NCBI GenBank assembly: GCA_031265725.1
Contig: JAISCH010000021.1
Span: forward strand, 1 to 6,398
Source of the DNA: Propionibacteriaceae bacterium
GTDB lineage: Bacteria > Actinomycetota > Actinomycetes > Propionibacteriales > Propionibacteriaceae
Length of the DNA stretch: 6,398 nt
Direction: 5' to 3'
Of this stretch, positions 1 through 6,366 are shown one piece after another; position 1 is the first letter of the stretch; every line of letters starts with the position of its first letter. Under the pieces are notes generated by a model that was not told the DNA's origin, searched no databases, and worked only from the letters and a program-made list of their open reading frames with translations. A program made the position numbers and the translations under genes.

Positions 1-2
1 TT

Positions 3-2150
3 CCGTTGGTTTGCGCTTTCGCGCTGACAATGCTCGTCGCTCCAGTCACCTCCCTGACTGCGAGGGCCGACGATCAGCTCACCATAGCTGACAACTCCGC
101 GAAAACAGAGGACCCCGAAACCATAGCCATTGCAGACCAGACGGAGTTGGCTGACGACTCCGCAGAAGCAGCGGACCAGGAAGTGACGGGCCTCGATGCC
201 GGAACCGCTGCTGAGCTGCCCGGACTGACTGATGGGTCGGTGAAAATTAGAGCGATGGAGGCGGCCGTCACTGGCAACCAACTGACTCTCTATGTCAACT
301 CCGCAGCGACCGGCGGGGCTGATGCGAGCCATGGAGATAACACCTGTGCAACCGCTGCGGGCATCTGCACGTTACGGGCCGCCATCGAAGAGGCCAACGC
401 GCAAACTGATCCCTCCGTGGAGGTGACCATCAAGGTGGAGCCGGGCTTCAGTGGCACCATCGTGGCACCTAAATCGAACACCGACTGGATGAAAACTTCA
501 GCCGCCACGGATACGGATAAGGGCGCTTATTACAACATCACCCGGACTATGGCCATTGATTTGGACAACCGCTTGCACTTGGTACCCCCAAACGAGTCCC
601 TGGGATCAAGTTACACTGCCGCCGGCTTCTATGTGAATGCGTCCAAAGTGGAGTTGTATAACTTCAGCGGTATTTTCTCCACCGGGTCCAGCATCGTCTT
701 CGGTCCCAATTCTGATTACTCAGTTGTGGATGGCGATCCATATCCTGTTGATAAAGATAATCCACAGGCAGACCATAGCAAAAATATCCAGTCGGCGAAT
801 TACCATGCTGACCGCGGAATCGTGTTAATCAATGGCGCGGATCACATCACCATCAAGAATCTCACCATTGGCCGCATGCACGATGGTGCTGCCATAATGG
901 TTGAAGTTTATGATAAAAGCAAAATACCCGTGGAACATCTGACCATCTCTAATGTCACTTTTGACAATACATCCACAAATAGCACATGCGGTACTTCTGG
1001 TGGGGGCGGTTGCAGTTCCAACGGCTTTGAGATTAATAAAGCCATAGTGAATGGCTTAGCCATTGAAAATTGCCACTTCAATTATTTCCCGAAAGATAAA
1101 TGGGCTATCTATACCAAGTATGCTGGATCAGGATCGGGATACTGGAATATTCTCAGAAATACTTTCAACAATATCGTCACTGGCACAAGTGACGGTGATG
1201 GAGCTATCGAACTGCCAACCGATATACCCCTTGCAGGAGAAAGCCATATCAGCTATAACACCTTTGACAACACCAATAAGACAATCAGCGGCTCTCAAGG
1301 TGGAGCAATTCAGTGGAACTCTAATGCACCCTCTACTCCGAGAGCCTCAAATCTGTTCATTGAGGACAATTTTATCGATGGCTACGGTGAAAGAATCATT
1401 TATATGTACGAGGCAGGCACAGTTACCGTCCAGCGCAACAGATTTGGCACTTCCAATGCGTCGAGAGCTAAGACCGAAGAGGAAGAAACTGCGGATCTAT
1501 CCGGACTAGCTATGTTCTCCAACGCTGGATCGCATACCAACCGGGATATCTTGACCTGGTATCCCACCGACGCCAGTATCGTTGACTGCGAGTTGAAAGT
1601 GACCGTGGCGATTCCTTCTTCTCACAAGCCAGATCCCCCCGTCACCCTGGACTTCTATTACACCAAAGAAAGAACCGCTGAGGAATATCTGGGCAGTGTG
1701 GTGAGGACTGAGGCTGGTACGGTGACCTTGCCGATAGTGCCAGATAAATCCGGCTACATCCGTTTGCAAACTCAAGGCAGCCAACCTGACACCGGCCAAA
1801 CGGAATCATCCCAGTATTCCCGCGCTGTGAAATACACCGCTCCCGCCAAACAGTGTGAGCCAAATGTGGAGATAGATCTGCAAGCCTGGGCTGATGTGCC
1901 CAACGGAGCCAACACTTACGACGAGATTATCGAAGGGACATGGCTGAAAGACGGGACGAATCTGGCCAAGGAGTCAAATGTTTGGATGACCTACACGGTG
2001 ACCAACACCGGCGACTTCCCGTTGCACGATCTAGTCGTGAAAGACGATCACGACGGGGTAATCTGCGAAATAAAAGTCCTCTCGAAGACTGAAGTGAAAA
2101 ACTGCGTCTACAAGAAGCTGATTCCCAAACTCGGGGTCAAATACGTCTGA
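3..2150 (+). CDS. Secreted parallel beta-helix surface protein with CSLREA motif and DUF11-like C-terminus (5' partial)
   Basis: The frame is open to the window edge. The first residues are a hydrophobic stretch ending in LTARA, the tail of a signal peptide whose charged start lies upstream; the TTG at 6 is therefore unlikely to be the real start. Residues below are numbered from that TTG. An acidic Ala/Asp/Glu linker (21-70) is followed by a CSLREA-type motif (C114, C121, then TLRAAIEEANA), typical of the start of beta-helix surface proteins. Residues about 205-485 show recurring short strands (ITIKNLTIG, LTISNVTFD, LAIENCHFN, NILRNTFNN, LFIEDNFID, VTVQRNRFG), read as right-handed parallel beta-helix coils. 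A beta-sandwich-like stretch (515-612) and a DUF11-like stretch (618-700, TYTVTNTGD) follow. The protein then stops, with no LPXTG motif, membrane helix or basic tail. Function is unknown; adhesion or glycan binding is a guess from the fold. The helix region is AT-richer than the flanks. Confidence 0.85.
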   Translation, partial: PLVCAFALTMLVAPVTSLTARADDQLTIADNSAKTEDPETIAIADQTELADDSAEAADQEVTGLDAGTAAELPGLTDGSVKIRAMEAAVTGNQLTLYVNSAATGGADASHGDNTCATAAGICTLRAAIEEANAQTDPSVEVTIKVEPGFSGTIVAPKSNTDWMKTSAATDTDKGAYYNITRTMAIDLDNRLHLVPPNESLGSSYTAAGFYVNASKVELYNFSGIFSTGSSIVFGPNSDYSVVDGDPYPVDKDNPQADHSKNIQSANYHADRGIVLINGADHITIKNLTIGRMHDGAAIMVEVYDKSKIPVEHLTISNVTFDNTSTNSTCGTSGGGGCSSNGFEINKAIVNGLAIENCHFNYFPKDKWAIYTKYAGSGSGYWNILRNTFNNIVTGTSDGDGAIELPTDIPLAGESHISYNTFDNTNKTISGSQGGAIQWNSNAPSTPRASNLFIEDNFIDGYGERIIYMYEAGTVTVQRNRFGTSNASRAKTEEEETADLSGLAMFSNAGSHTNRDILTWYPTDASIVDCELKVTVAIPSSHKPDPPVTLDFYYTKERTAEEYLGSVVRTEAGTVTLPIVPDKSGYIRLQTQGSQPDTGQTESSQYSRAVKYTAPAKQCEPNVEIDLQAWADVPNGANTYDEIIEGTWLKDGTNLAKESNVWMTYTVTNTGDFPLHDLVVKDDHDGVICEIKVLSKTEVKNCVYKKLIPKLGVKYV
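85..182 (+). repeat. Imperfect in-frame repeat in the N-terminal acidic linker
   Basis: Two 35-nt copies at 85-119 and 148-182 match at 27 of 35 positions by hand alignment. They lie 63 bp (21 codons) apart, so the frame is kept. They encode similar acidic peptides of the pattern AD(N/D)SA followed by D and E residues, just after the signal peptide. This looks like an old internal duplication in a low-complexity spacer and has no evident function of its own. Confidence 0.5.
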
Positions 2151-2161
2151 CCAGCCTAAGA

Positions 2162-2188
2162 AGGTTGCGCCAAAAACTGGCGCAACCT
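2162..2188. terminator. Perfect hairpin, probable bidirectional terminator
   Basis: The arms GGTTGCGCCA and TGGCGCAACC pair perfectly around the loop AAAAC, and an outer A-T pair (2162/2188) makes 11 bp. It starts 12 nt after the surface-protein stop and lies between two convergent genes. The T tracts on both sides are weak (TCTT on +, TTCTTA on -), so it is a strong hairpin but not a textbook intrinsic terminator. Confidence 0.7.
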
Positions 2189-2192
2189 CTTG

Positions 2193-2221
2193 GCGGTCGT
2201 GTCAAAAACTGGCGCGACCGC
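2193..2221. terminator. Second tandem hairpin, related to the first, abutting the regulator stop codon
   Basis: The arms GGTCGTGTCA (2195-2204) and TGGCGCGACC (2210-2219) pair around the same AAAAC loop. Two further C-G/G-C pairs close it (2194/2220, 2193/2221). Two of the pairs are G-U in the + strand RNA but become A-C mismatches in the - strand RNA, so the structure favours the rightward transcript. It shares most of its sequence with the hairpin at 2162-2188 and overlaps the last base of the regulator's stop codon. Confidence 0.55.
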
Positions 2222-2883
2222 TATCCGGCCGCATCCAATTCGTTCAGATAGTTGTAGATGGTGAAACGGGTGACTCCCAGGGCGTTCGCGGCGCGTTCCA
2301 CACTCTCCTTCATCATGAAGAAGCCCCGGTCCCGCAGGTCTTGCACCACGGCTATCTTGTGGGATTTGCGCATCAACCGCACCGGAATCTCGGCGTTGGC
2401 GATGGCCTGCCCCAATAGCCGGGCAGCCAGCTCGTCTACGTCACGTAAGAATTCTTCACCGCTGTTGTCGCCCGTCTCCGTACCAGCTTCCGGCTTGACC
2501 GGCATCATCGAATGAGCGAGATCAGCCAGCAGTCGCCAATTCCGCATATCGGCGTTCACGCAGAGCGCCGCCACCGGGAGGTCAGCGGAATCCCGGAAAA
2601 TCATGGTGGAGCAGCACAACTCCCGTCCGTCGGGCAACATGCTGTAGTAACCAGTCTCGGTCCGGTACTCACCCCGGACGTGGGCGCGCAGCAACCTGTC
2701 AGTGGACGGGGAGCCCACCGTGCGCCCGGTGATGTCACCAGCTATCGCCACTACCGAATTGGGCAACAGACTCAGATCGTGCAACACCACTTCGCAATCG
2801 CCTGGTATCACGTCAACCAGTGGCACCACCAACTGCCGCAGAGTGTTGAGGATGGTGGTGGTCTCGTTGGATTCGATTCCCAA
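2221..2883 (-). CDS. YheO/DauR-family transcriptional regulator (PAS_6 + HTH_22)
   Basis: A 220-residue cytoplasmic DNA-binding protein of the usual length for this family. Residues about 13-122 form the YheO-like PAS domain, recognised from EVVLHDL (31-37), VVAIAGDITGR (44-54) and VGSPSTD (56-62). Residues about 130-145 are a poorly conserved Gly/Glu-rich linker. Residues about 165-217 are the HTH_22 domain, with the hallmark stretch VVQDLRDRGFFMMK (179-192) and recognition helix ALGVTRFTIYNYL (201-213). The start is TTG, chosen because GAAGGAG sits 6 nt upstream and no better start is near. It is transcribed away from tnaA. Family members include DauR, a repressor of D-arginine catabolism, so control of amino acid breakdown fits. 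Control of the tna operon here, and tryptophan or an imine as ligand, are inferences. It could be a repressor or an activator. Confidence 0.88.
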   Translation of the reverse strand: MGIESNETTTILNTLRQLVVPLVDVIPGDCEVVLHDLSLLPNSVVAIAGDITGRTVGSPSTDRLLRAHVRGEYRTETGYYSMLPDGRELCCSTMIFRDSADLPVAALCVNADMRNWRLLADLAHSMMPVKPEAGTETGDNSGEEFLRDVDELAARLLGQAIANAEIPVRLMRKSHKIAVVQDLRDRGFFMMKESVERAANALGVTRFTIYNYLNELDAAG

Positions 2884-2889
2884 TGCAGA

Positions 2890-2896
2890 CTCCTTC
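2890..2896 (-). promoter_or_regulatory. Ribosome binding site deciding the regulator's TTG start
   Basis: GAAGGAG reads on the minus strand with a 6-nt gap to the TTG at 2883-2881. Its strength and spacing support the unusual TTG as the true start. Confidence 0.75.
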
Positions 2897-2905
2897 GTCG
2901 GGACA

Positions 2906-2934
2906 ATCTTGCAGCAGTTTCAACAAAAATTCAA
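2906..2934 (-). promoter_or_regulatory. Candidate promoter for the regulator gene
   Basis: On the minus strand TTGAAT (2934-2929) and CAAGAT (2911-2906) stand 17 bp apart, giving a start about 15 nt before the TTG start codon. The -10 match is only three of six, so this is a weak assignment. Confidence 0.3.
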
Positions 2935-2969
2935 GATGTGCCAAACCGTGTTGAAAGTCCTCAACAAAA
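2920..2969 (+). repeat. Direct repeat TCAACAAAA in the divergent control region
   Basis: TCAACAAAA occurs at 2920-2928 and 2961-2969, 41 bp apart, close to four turns of B-DNA, so both copies face the same side of the helix. The first lies just upstream of the regulator's candidate -35 element relative to its transcription; the second lies in the spacer of the tnaA promoter. They are candidate half-sites for one regulator. Confidence 0.45.
2949..2966. promoter_or_regulatory. Candidate operator: inverted repeat TGTTGA-N6-TCAACA
   Basis: Perfect 6-bp arms at 2949-2954 and 2961-2966 flank a 6-bp spacer. The left arm overlaps the candidate -35 element of the tnaA promoter, a position suited to repression. 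Assignment to the adjacent YheO-like regulator is an inference from position. Confidence 0.45.
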
Positions 2970-2980
2970 TGTGTTAACCT
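2951..2980 (+). promoter_or_regulatory. Candidate promoter of the tnaA-permease-ridA operon
   Basis: TTGAAA (2951-2956) is followed after 18 bp by TAACCT (2975-2980), preceded by TG at 2972-2973 as an extended -10. TAACCT fits the actinobacterial TANNNT pattern. Transcription would start near 2987, giving a 5' leader of about 75 nt before the tnaA ATG. Confidence 0.55.
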
Positions 2981-3048
2981 TCAAATTGTATCGAGGTGGC
3001 CTGTGGTGAGAGCCCACTTAACGCAGAAAACCCGCAGCAACTTGAGTC

Positions 3049-3055
3049 AAAGGAG
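3049..3055 (+). promoter_or_regulatory. Ribosome binding site of tnaA
   Basis: AAAGGAG ends 7 nt before the ATG at 3063. This supports that ATG over the in-frame GTG codons at 3003 and 3006, which would add about 20 residues absent from the family. Confidence 0.8.
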
Positions 3056-3062
3056 ATCTACT

Positions 3063-4442
3063 ATGCGATACATTCCAGAGCCTTTCAAGATCAAGATGGT
3101 CGAGCCGCTGAAGATGACCACTCGTGAGCAGCGCGAGGCTTATATCAAAGCCGCCGATTACAACGGGTTCGCGCTTCCCGCCGAAGCGGTTTACATCGAC
3201 CTGCAGACGGATTCTGGCACGGGGGCGATGACCGACACCCAATGGGCCGGGCTGATGCGCGGCGACGAGGCCTACTCCGGGGGGCGGAGCTACTACCGGC
3301 TGATGGAAGTCGGGAAAGAGCTTTTCGGCTACGACTACATCCAGCCGGTACACCAGGGCCGGGCCGCTGAGAAAGTGCTGCTGCCGATCATCATCAAAGC
3401 GGGCCAGTACGTGATCTCGAACACCTTCTTCGACACCACTCGCGGGCACGTCGGCCTGGCTGGCGGACGTCCGGTGGACCTGGTTTGCGCCGAGGGCCTG
3501 GACACCACCACCTACGCCGATTTCAAAGGAAATATGGACGTGGAAAAGCTGGTGGCGTTCATTGAAGAGCACGGCGTGGACTCCATCGCTGGCATCGTCA
3601 TGACTATCACCAACAACACGGTGGGCGGCCAGCCGGTCTCGGTGGCCAATCTGCGCGAAGTCTCCGCAGTGGCGAAGAAATACGGCATCCTGCTCATCAT
3701 CGACGCCGCCCGTTTCGCGGAGAATGCGATGTTCGTCAAGCAGCGCGAGCCAGAATTTAACGATAAGTCGATAAAGCAGATCACTCTGGAGGCTTTTGCC
3801 CTGGCCGACGCCTTCACCATGAGCGCGAAGAAAGACGCCATCGTCAACATGGGTGGACTGCTCGGCGTGCGCGACAATCCCGCCCTGGTGGAGCGGATCA
3901 AGAGCAACGTCATCTCCTTTGAGGGATACCTCACCTACGGCGGCCTGGCCGGGCGCGACCTGGAGGCGATGGCCATCGGCCTTGAGGAGGGGTTGGACGA
4001 GGACTACCTGCGCTATCGCATCGGGCAGAGTCAATACCTGGCCGCCAAGCTGGAGGAATACGGAATCCCCTTCCAGAACCCGGTGGGCGGGCACGGCGTA
4101 TTCGTGGACGCCGGCAAGATGCTGCCGCATATCCCCTGGAATTACTACCCTGGGCACGCGCTGGCCATCGAGCTATACCTGGAAGCTGGAATCCGGGCTT
4201 GCGACATCGGCTCCTATCTGATGGACCCCGATCCGGTCACTGGCGAGCAGCAGCAGGCGCCCGCCGAATTCACCCGGCTGGCGATCCCGCGTCGGGTCTA
4301 TACCCAAGCCCATCTCGACGTGATTGCCGATGCGCTCAAGACGATCAAGGAACGCTCCCGCGAGGTTCCCGGCTATGAGATCACCTGGCAAGCCGAGGTG
4401 CTGCGTCACTTCACTGGGAAATTGCGCCCAGTGAAATTGTGA
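3063..4442 (+). CDS. tnaA: Tryptophanase (L-tryptophan indole-lyase)
   Basis: A 459-residue cytoplasmic PLP enzyme (E. coli TnaA has 471) that splits L-tryptophan into indole, pyruvate and ammonia. The fold-type I landmarks are in place: Y71 in DEAYSG, N185 before TVGGQP, D214 and R217 in IIDAARF, and the PLP lysine K257 in SAKKDA. The close paralogue tyrosine phenol-lyase is excluded by three sites: D124 in FFDTTRGH (Thr in the lyase), I382 in ACDIGS where the lyase has its substrate-binding Arg, and H449 in RHFTGK, equal to E. coli His463 (Phe in the lyase). Two neighbours of that site differ from E. coli: Cys380 for Val394 and Asp381 for Glu395. The ATG is chosen for its ribosome binding site and because [10 protein letters not shown] aligns with family N-termini. 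It is the first gene of the operon, 44 nt ahead of the permease. Confidence 0.95.
   Translation: MRYIPEPFKIKMVEPLKMTTREQREAYIKAADYNGFALPAEAVYIDLQTDSGTGAMTDTQWAGLMRGDEAYSGGRSYYRLMEVGKELFGYDYIQPVHQGRAAEKVLLPIIIKAGQYVISNTFFDTTRGHVGLAGGRPVDLVCAEGLDTTTYADFKGNMDVEKLVAFIEEHGVDSIAGIVMTITNNTVGGQPVSVANLREVSAVAKKYGILLIIDAARFAENAMFVKQREPEFNDKSIKQITLEAFALADAFTMSAKKDAIVNMGGLLGVRDNPALVERIKSNVISFEGYLTYGGLAGRDLEAMAIGLEEGLDEDYLRYRIGQSQYLAAKLEEYGIPFQNPVGGHGVFVDAGKMLPHIPWNYYPGHALAIELYLEAGIRACDIGSYLMDPDPVTGEQQQAPAEFTRLAIPRRVYTQAHLDVIADALKTIKERSREVPGYEITWQAEVLRHFTGKLRPVKL
4410..4435 (+). other. Perfect inverted repeat inside the 3' end of tnaA
   Basis: TTCACTGGG (4410-4418) and CCCAGTGAA (4427-4435) form a 9-bp stem with an 8-nt loop, ending 4 nt before the stop codon. 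No T tract follows, so it is more likely an mRNA-stabilising or processing structure than a terminator. It may set unequal expression of tnaA and the permease. Chance occurrence is possible. Confidence 0.4.
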
Positions 4443-4486
4443 CTAGCCTTCAACCATTCATTTCAAAGAAGAAATAAGGAACGAAC

Positions 4487-5929
4487 ATGTCTCAAACAGC
4501 TAATACGGCGCTGCCTGAGCAAGCGTCGGAGCCAGGCCTGCGCCGGGCGTTGAAAAATCGTCACATTCAGATGATCGCCCTCGGTGGCGCTATCGGCACC
4601 GGGCTGTTCTACGGATCGGCGGAATCCATCCAACTCGCCGGACCATCGATCCTGCTGGCCTATCTGATCGGCGGCGCGGTCATTTTCATGGTGATGCGGG
4701 CGTTGGGCGAGATGAGCGTGGACGACCCGGTGTCGGGTGCCTTCAGCCATTACGCCTACAAGAATTGGAGTTCCCGGGCCGGATTCGTCTCCGGTTGGAA
4801 TTACTGGTTCAACTACATCGCGGTGGCGATGGCGGAGCTGTCCATCGTCGGTGGCTATGTGAATTACTGGTTCCCGGACATTCCGGCCTGGCTTTCCGCC
4901 GCGTTCTTCCTGGTGGCGATCACCGCAGTCAATCTGATCGGGGTCAAGGCTTTCGGAGAATTCGAATTCTGGTTCGCCATTATCAAAGTGGTCGCGGTCA
5001 TCGGAATGATTGTGCTGGGGGTGGCGGTGATCGTCTTCCAGTTGAACGCCAATCCCGCCCTGCCCGCGCCCAGCTTCGGCCATCTCTTCGACCCGAACAC
5101 TGGCGGATTCTTCCCCAACGGGCTGCTGTCGCTGAGCGACGGGGCTTGGATCGGGATGGGGATGGCCCTGGTGGTGGTCATGTTCTCCTTCGGCGGCGTC
5201 GAACTCATCGGCATCACCGCAGGCGAAGCCGACAATCCGAAACGCACCATCCCGAAGGCGATAAACCAGGTCGTCTACCGGATCCTCATTTTCTATATCG
5301 GCGCGTTGGCGGTGATCATGGCGGTCATCCCCTGGACGACGATTGACGGCAAGATGAGTCCGTTCGTGCAGATCTTCGACAATGTTGGCATCACTTTCGC
5401 CGCGCACATCCTCAACTTCGTGGTGTTGACCGCCGCCATGTCGGTCTACAACTCGGGGCTGTACTCCAATGGACGGATGCTCTACTCGTTGGCGCATCAA
5501 GGCAACGCTCCGAGCTTCTTGAAGAAGTTGTCGAAACAGGGCACGCCTTGGGTGGGCGTGCTGGCGTCGGCTTTCATCACCGTCTTCGCCGTGTTCGTGG
5601 TGTTCATCTGGCCAGATTTCGCCTTCGGCTACCTGATGTCGGTGGCACTCATCGCCGGCATCATCAACTGGTCCATGATCATTGTCACTCAGATAAAATT
5701 CCGGAAGCGGCTGGGTGCGCAGGGCGCGGCGGGGCTGGCGTTCAAACTGCCCGGTGGGAGAGTGACCTCGTACCTAGTGCTGGCCTTCCTGGCGATCGTG
5801 GTGGTGTTGATGTGCCTGTCTCCGGGCTACCGGGTCGCCGTCATCCTCGGCCCGATCTGGCTGTTGGTCCTGCTGATCGCCTACGAGGTCAAACGTCGAT
5901 TGCATCCGGAGAAGAAGAGGACTAAATAA
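4487..5929 (+). CDS. AroP-like aromatic amino acid permease (APC superfamily, AAT family)
   Basis: A 480-residue inner-membrane transporter with about 12 hydrophobic helices, of usual AAT-family length. The start of helix 1 carries GGAIGTGLFYGSA (33-45). Other segments closely resemble E. coli AroP: RALGEM (71-76), SGWNYW (102-107), GEFEFWFAIIKV (157-168), MFSFGGVELIGITAGEADNP (232-251), YRILIFYIGALAV (264-276) and SVYNSGLYSNGRML (319-332). Members take up amino acids with protons. Tyr110 aligns with the tyrosine that in AroP, against Phe111 of PheP, is reported to permit tryptophan transport. With tnaA upstream, tryptophan is the likely main substrate, though phenylalanine and tyrosine cannot be excluded. 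TAAGGA lies 6 nt before the ATG. The E. coli tna operon uses TnaB, from an unrelated transporter family, in this role. The gene ends 2 nt before ridA. Confidence 0.9.
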   Translation: MSQTANTALPEQASEPGLRRALKNRHIQMIALGGAIGTGLFYGSAESIQLAGPSILLAYLIGGAVIFMVMRALGEMSVDDPVSGAFSHYAYKNWSSRAGFVSGWNYWFNYIAVAMAELSIVGGYVNYWFPDIPAWLSAAFFLVAITAVNLIGVKAFGEFEFWFAIIKVVAVIGMIVLGVAVIVFQLNANPALPAPSFGHLFDPNTGGFFPNGLLSLSDGAWIGMGMALVVVMFSFGGVELIGITAGEADNPKRTIPKAINQVVYRILIFYIGALAVIMAVIPWTTIDGKMSPFVQIFDNVGITFAAHILNFVVLTAAMSVYNSGLYSNGRMLYSLAHQGNAPSFLKKLSKQGTPWVGVLASAFITVFAVFVVFIWPDFAFGYLMSVALIAGIINWSMIIVTQIKFRKRLGAQGAAGLAFKLPGGRVTSYLVLAFLAIVVVLMCLSPGYRVAVILGPIWLLVLLIAYEVKRRLHPEKKRTK

Positions 5930-5931
5930 AG

Positions 5932-6318
5932 ATGAGAAAAACAGCAATTAAAACCGCTGGCGCTCCGGCAGCCATCGGTCCATACTCGCAGGCAGTGCAG
6001 GCCGGATCTTTGGTTTTCGTCTCCGGACAGCTACCGATAGACCCGAGAACTGGGGAGTTCGCCGGTCTAAGTGCTGCGGATCAAGCGGCCCAGTCGCTGA
6101 AGAATATCGCCGCAATCCTCGCCGAAGTCGGCCTCGGTCTCAAAGACGTGTTGAAAACCACCGTCTACTTGACCGACATGGCCGACTTCGAGTCAGTGAA
6201 CGCGGTTTACGCCGAACACTTCGACACCGAACCCCTTCCCGCCCGGTCAACGGTAGCCGTTGCCGGACTCCCCAAAGCGGCCTTAGTAGAGATCGAAGTA
6301 ATCGCCCTGCTGAACTGA
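5932..6318 (+). CDS. ridA: RidA-family reactive enamine/imine deaminase
   Basis: A 128-residue cytoplasmic protein of the YjgF/YER057c/UK114 family, which usually forms trimers. It hydrolyses 2-aminoacrylate and related imines to keto acids and ammonia. Family landmarks are present: AIGPYSQ (14-20, with Tyr18), SGQLPIDPRTGE (31-42), Arg105 in PARSTV, which binds the substrate carboxylate, and Glu120 in VEIEVIA. Position 107 is Thr where E. coli RidA has Cys; this site varies in the family. The ATG lies 2 nt after the permease stop, with AAGAGG in the permease's last codons as a rather distant ribosome binding site, so translational coupling is likely. Tryptophanase releases 2-aminoacrylate as its direct amino acid product, which gives ridA a clear job in this operon. 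Archetypal RidA is favoured over other Rid subgroups by the conserved Arg105 and Glu120. Confidence 0.93.
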   Translation: MRKTAIKTAGAPAAIGPYSQAVQAGSLVFVSGQLPIDPRTGEFAGLSAADQAAQSLKNIAAILAEVGLGLKDVLKTTVYLTDMADFESVNAVYAEHFDTEPLPARSTVAVAGLPKAALVEIEVIALLN

Positions 6319-6334
6319 TCCATCCCCAGTTCAG
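6310..6334 (+). other. Hairpin over the ridA stop codon
   Basis: CTGAACTG (6310-6317) and CAGTTCAG (6327-6334) pair perfectly around a 9-nt loop, and the stop codon lies at 6316-6318. A C-rich stretch follows rather than a T tract. It competes with a second pairing, CCCCAG (6324-6329) with CTGGGG (6356-6361). Its role is unclear. Confidence 0.3.
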
Positions 6335-6366
6335 CCCCCATCCCAAGCCCGATTCCTGGGGGGAAA

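Noticed and set aside
2971..3009. Possible TnaC-like leader ending in a Trp codon (CTG TGG TGA) upstream of tnaA
   Set aside because: Its start options (GTG 2971, TTG 2986) lie within the promoter or at the predicted transcript start, lack a ribosome binding site, and the peptide has no TnaC pattern (Trp followed by a C-terminal Pro).
2512..3009. Rightward open frame overlapping the regulator
   Set aside because: It lies largely antisense to the YheO-like gene and runs through the control region without family features.
3018..4157. Long open frame antisense to tnaA
   Set aside because: It matches no known family by eye, has low-complexity His/Val/Asp-rich content typical of a complement of GC-rich coding DNA, and lies wholly over a well-identified enzyme.
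3063..4442. Tyrosine phenol-lyase as an alternative identity
   Set aside because: D124, I382 and H449 match tryptophanase; the lyase would have Thr, Arg and Phe.
4463..5500. Long open frame antisense to the permease
   Set aside because: The His/Asp/Arg-rich translation is the expected shadow of codons for hydrophobic residues on the other strand.
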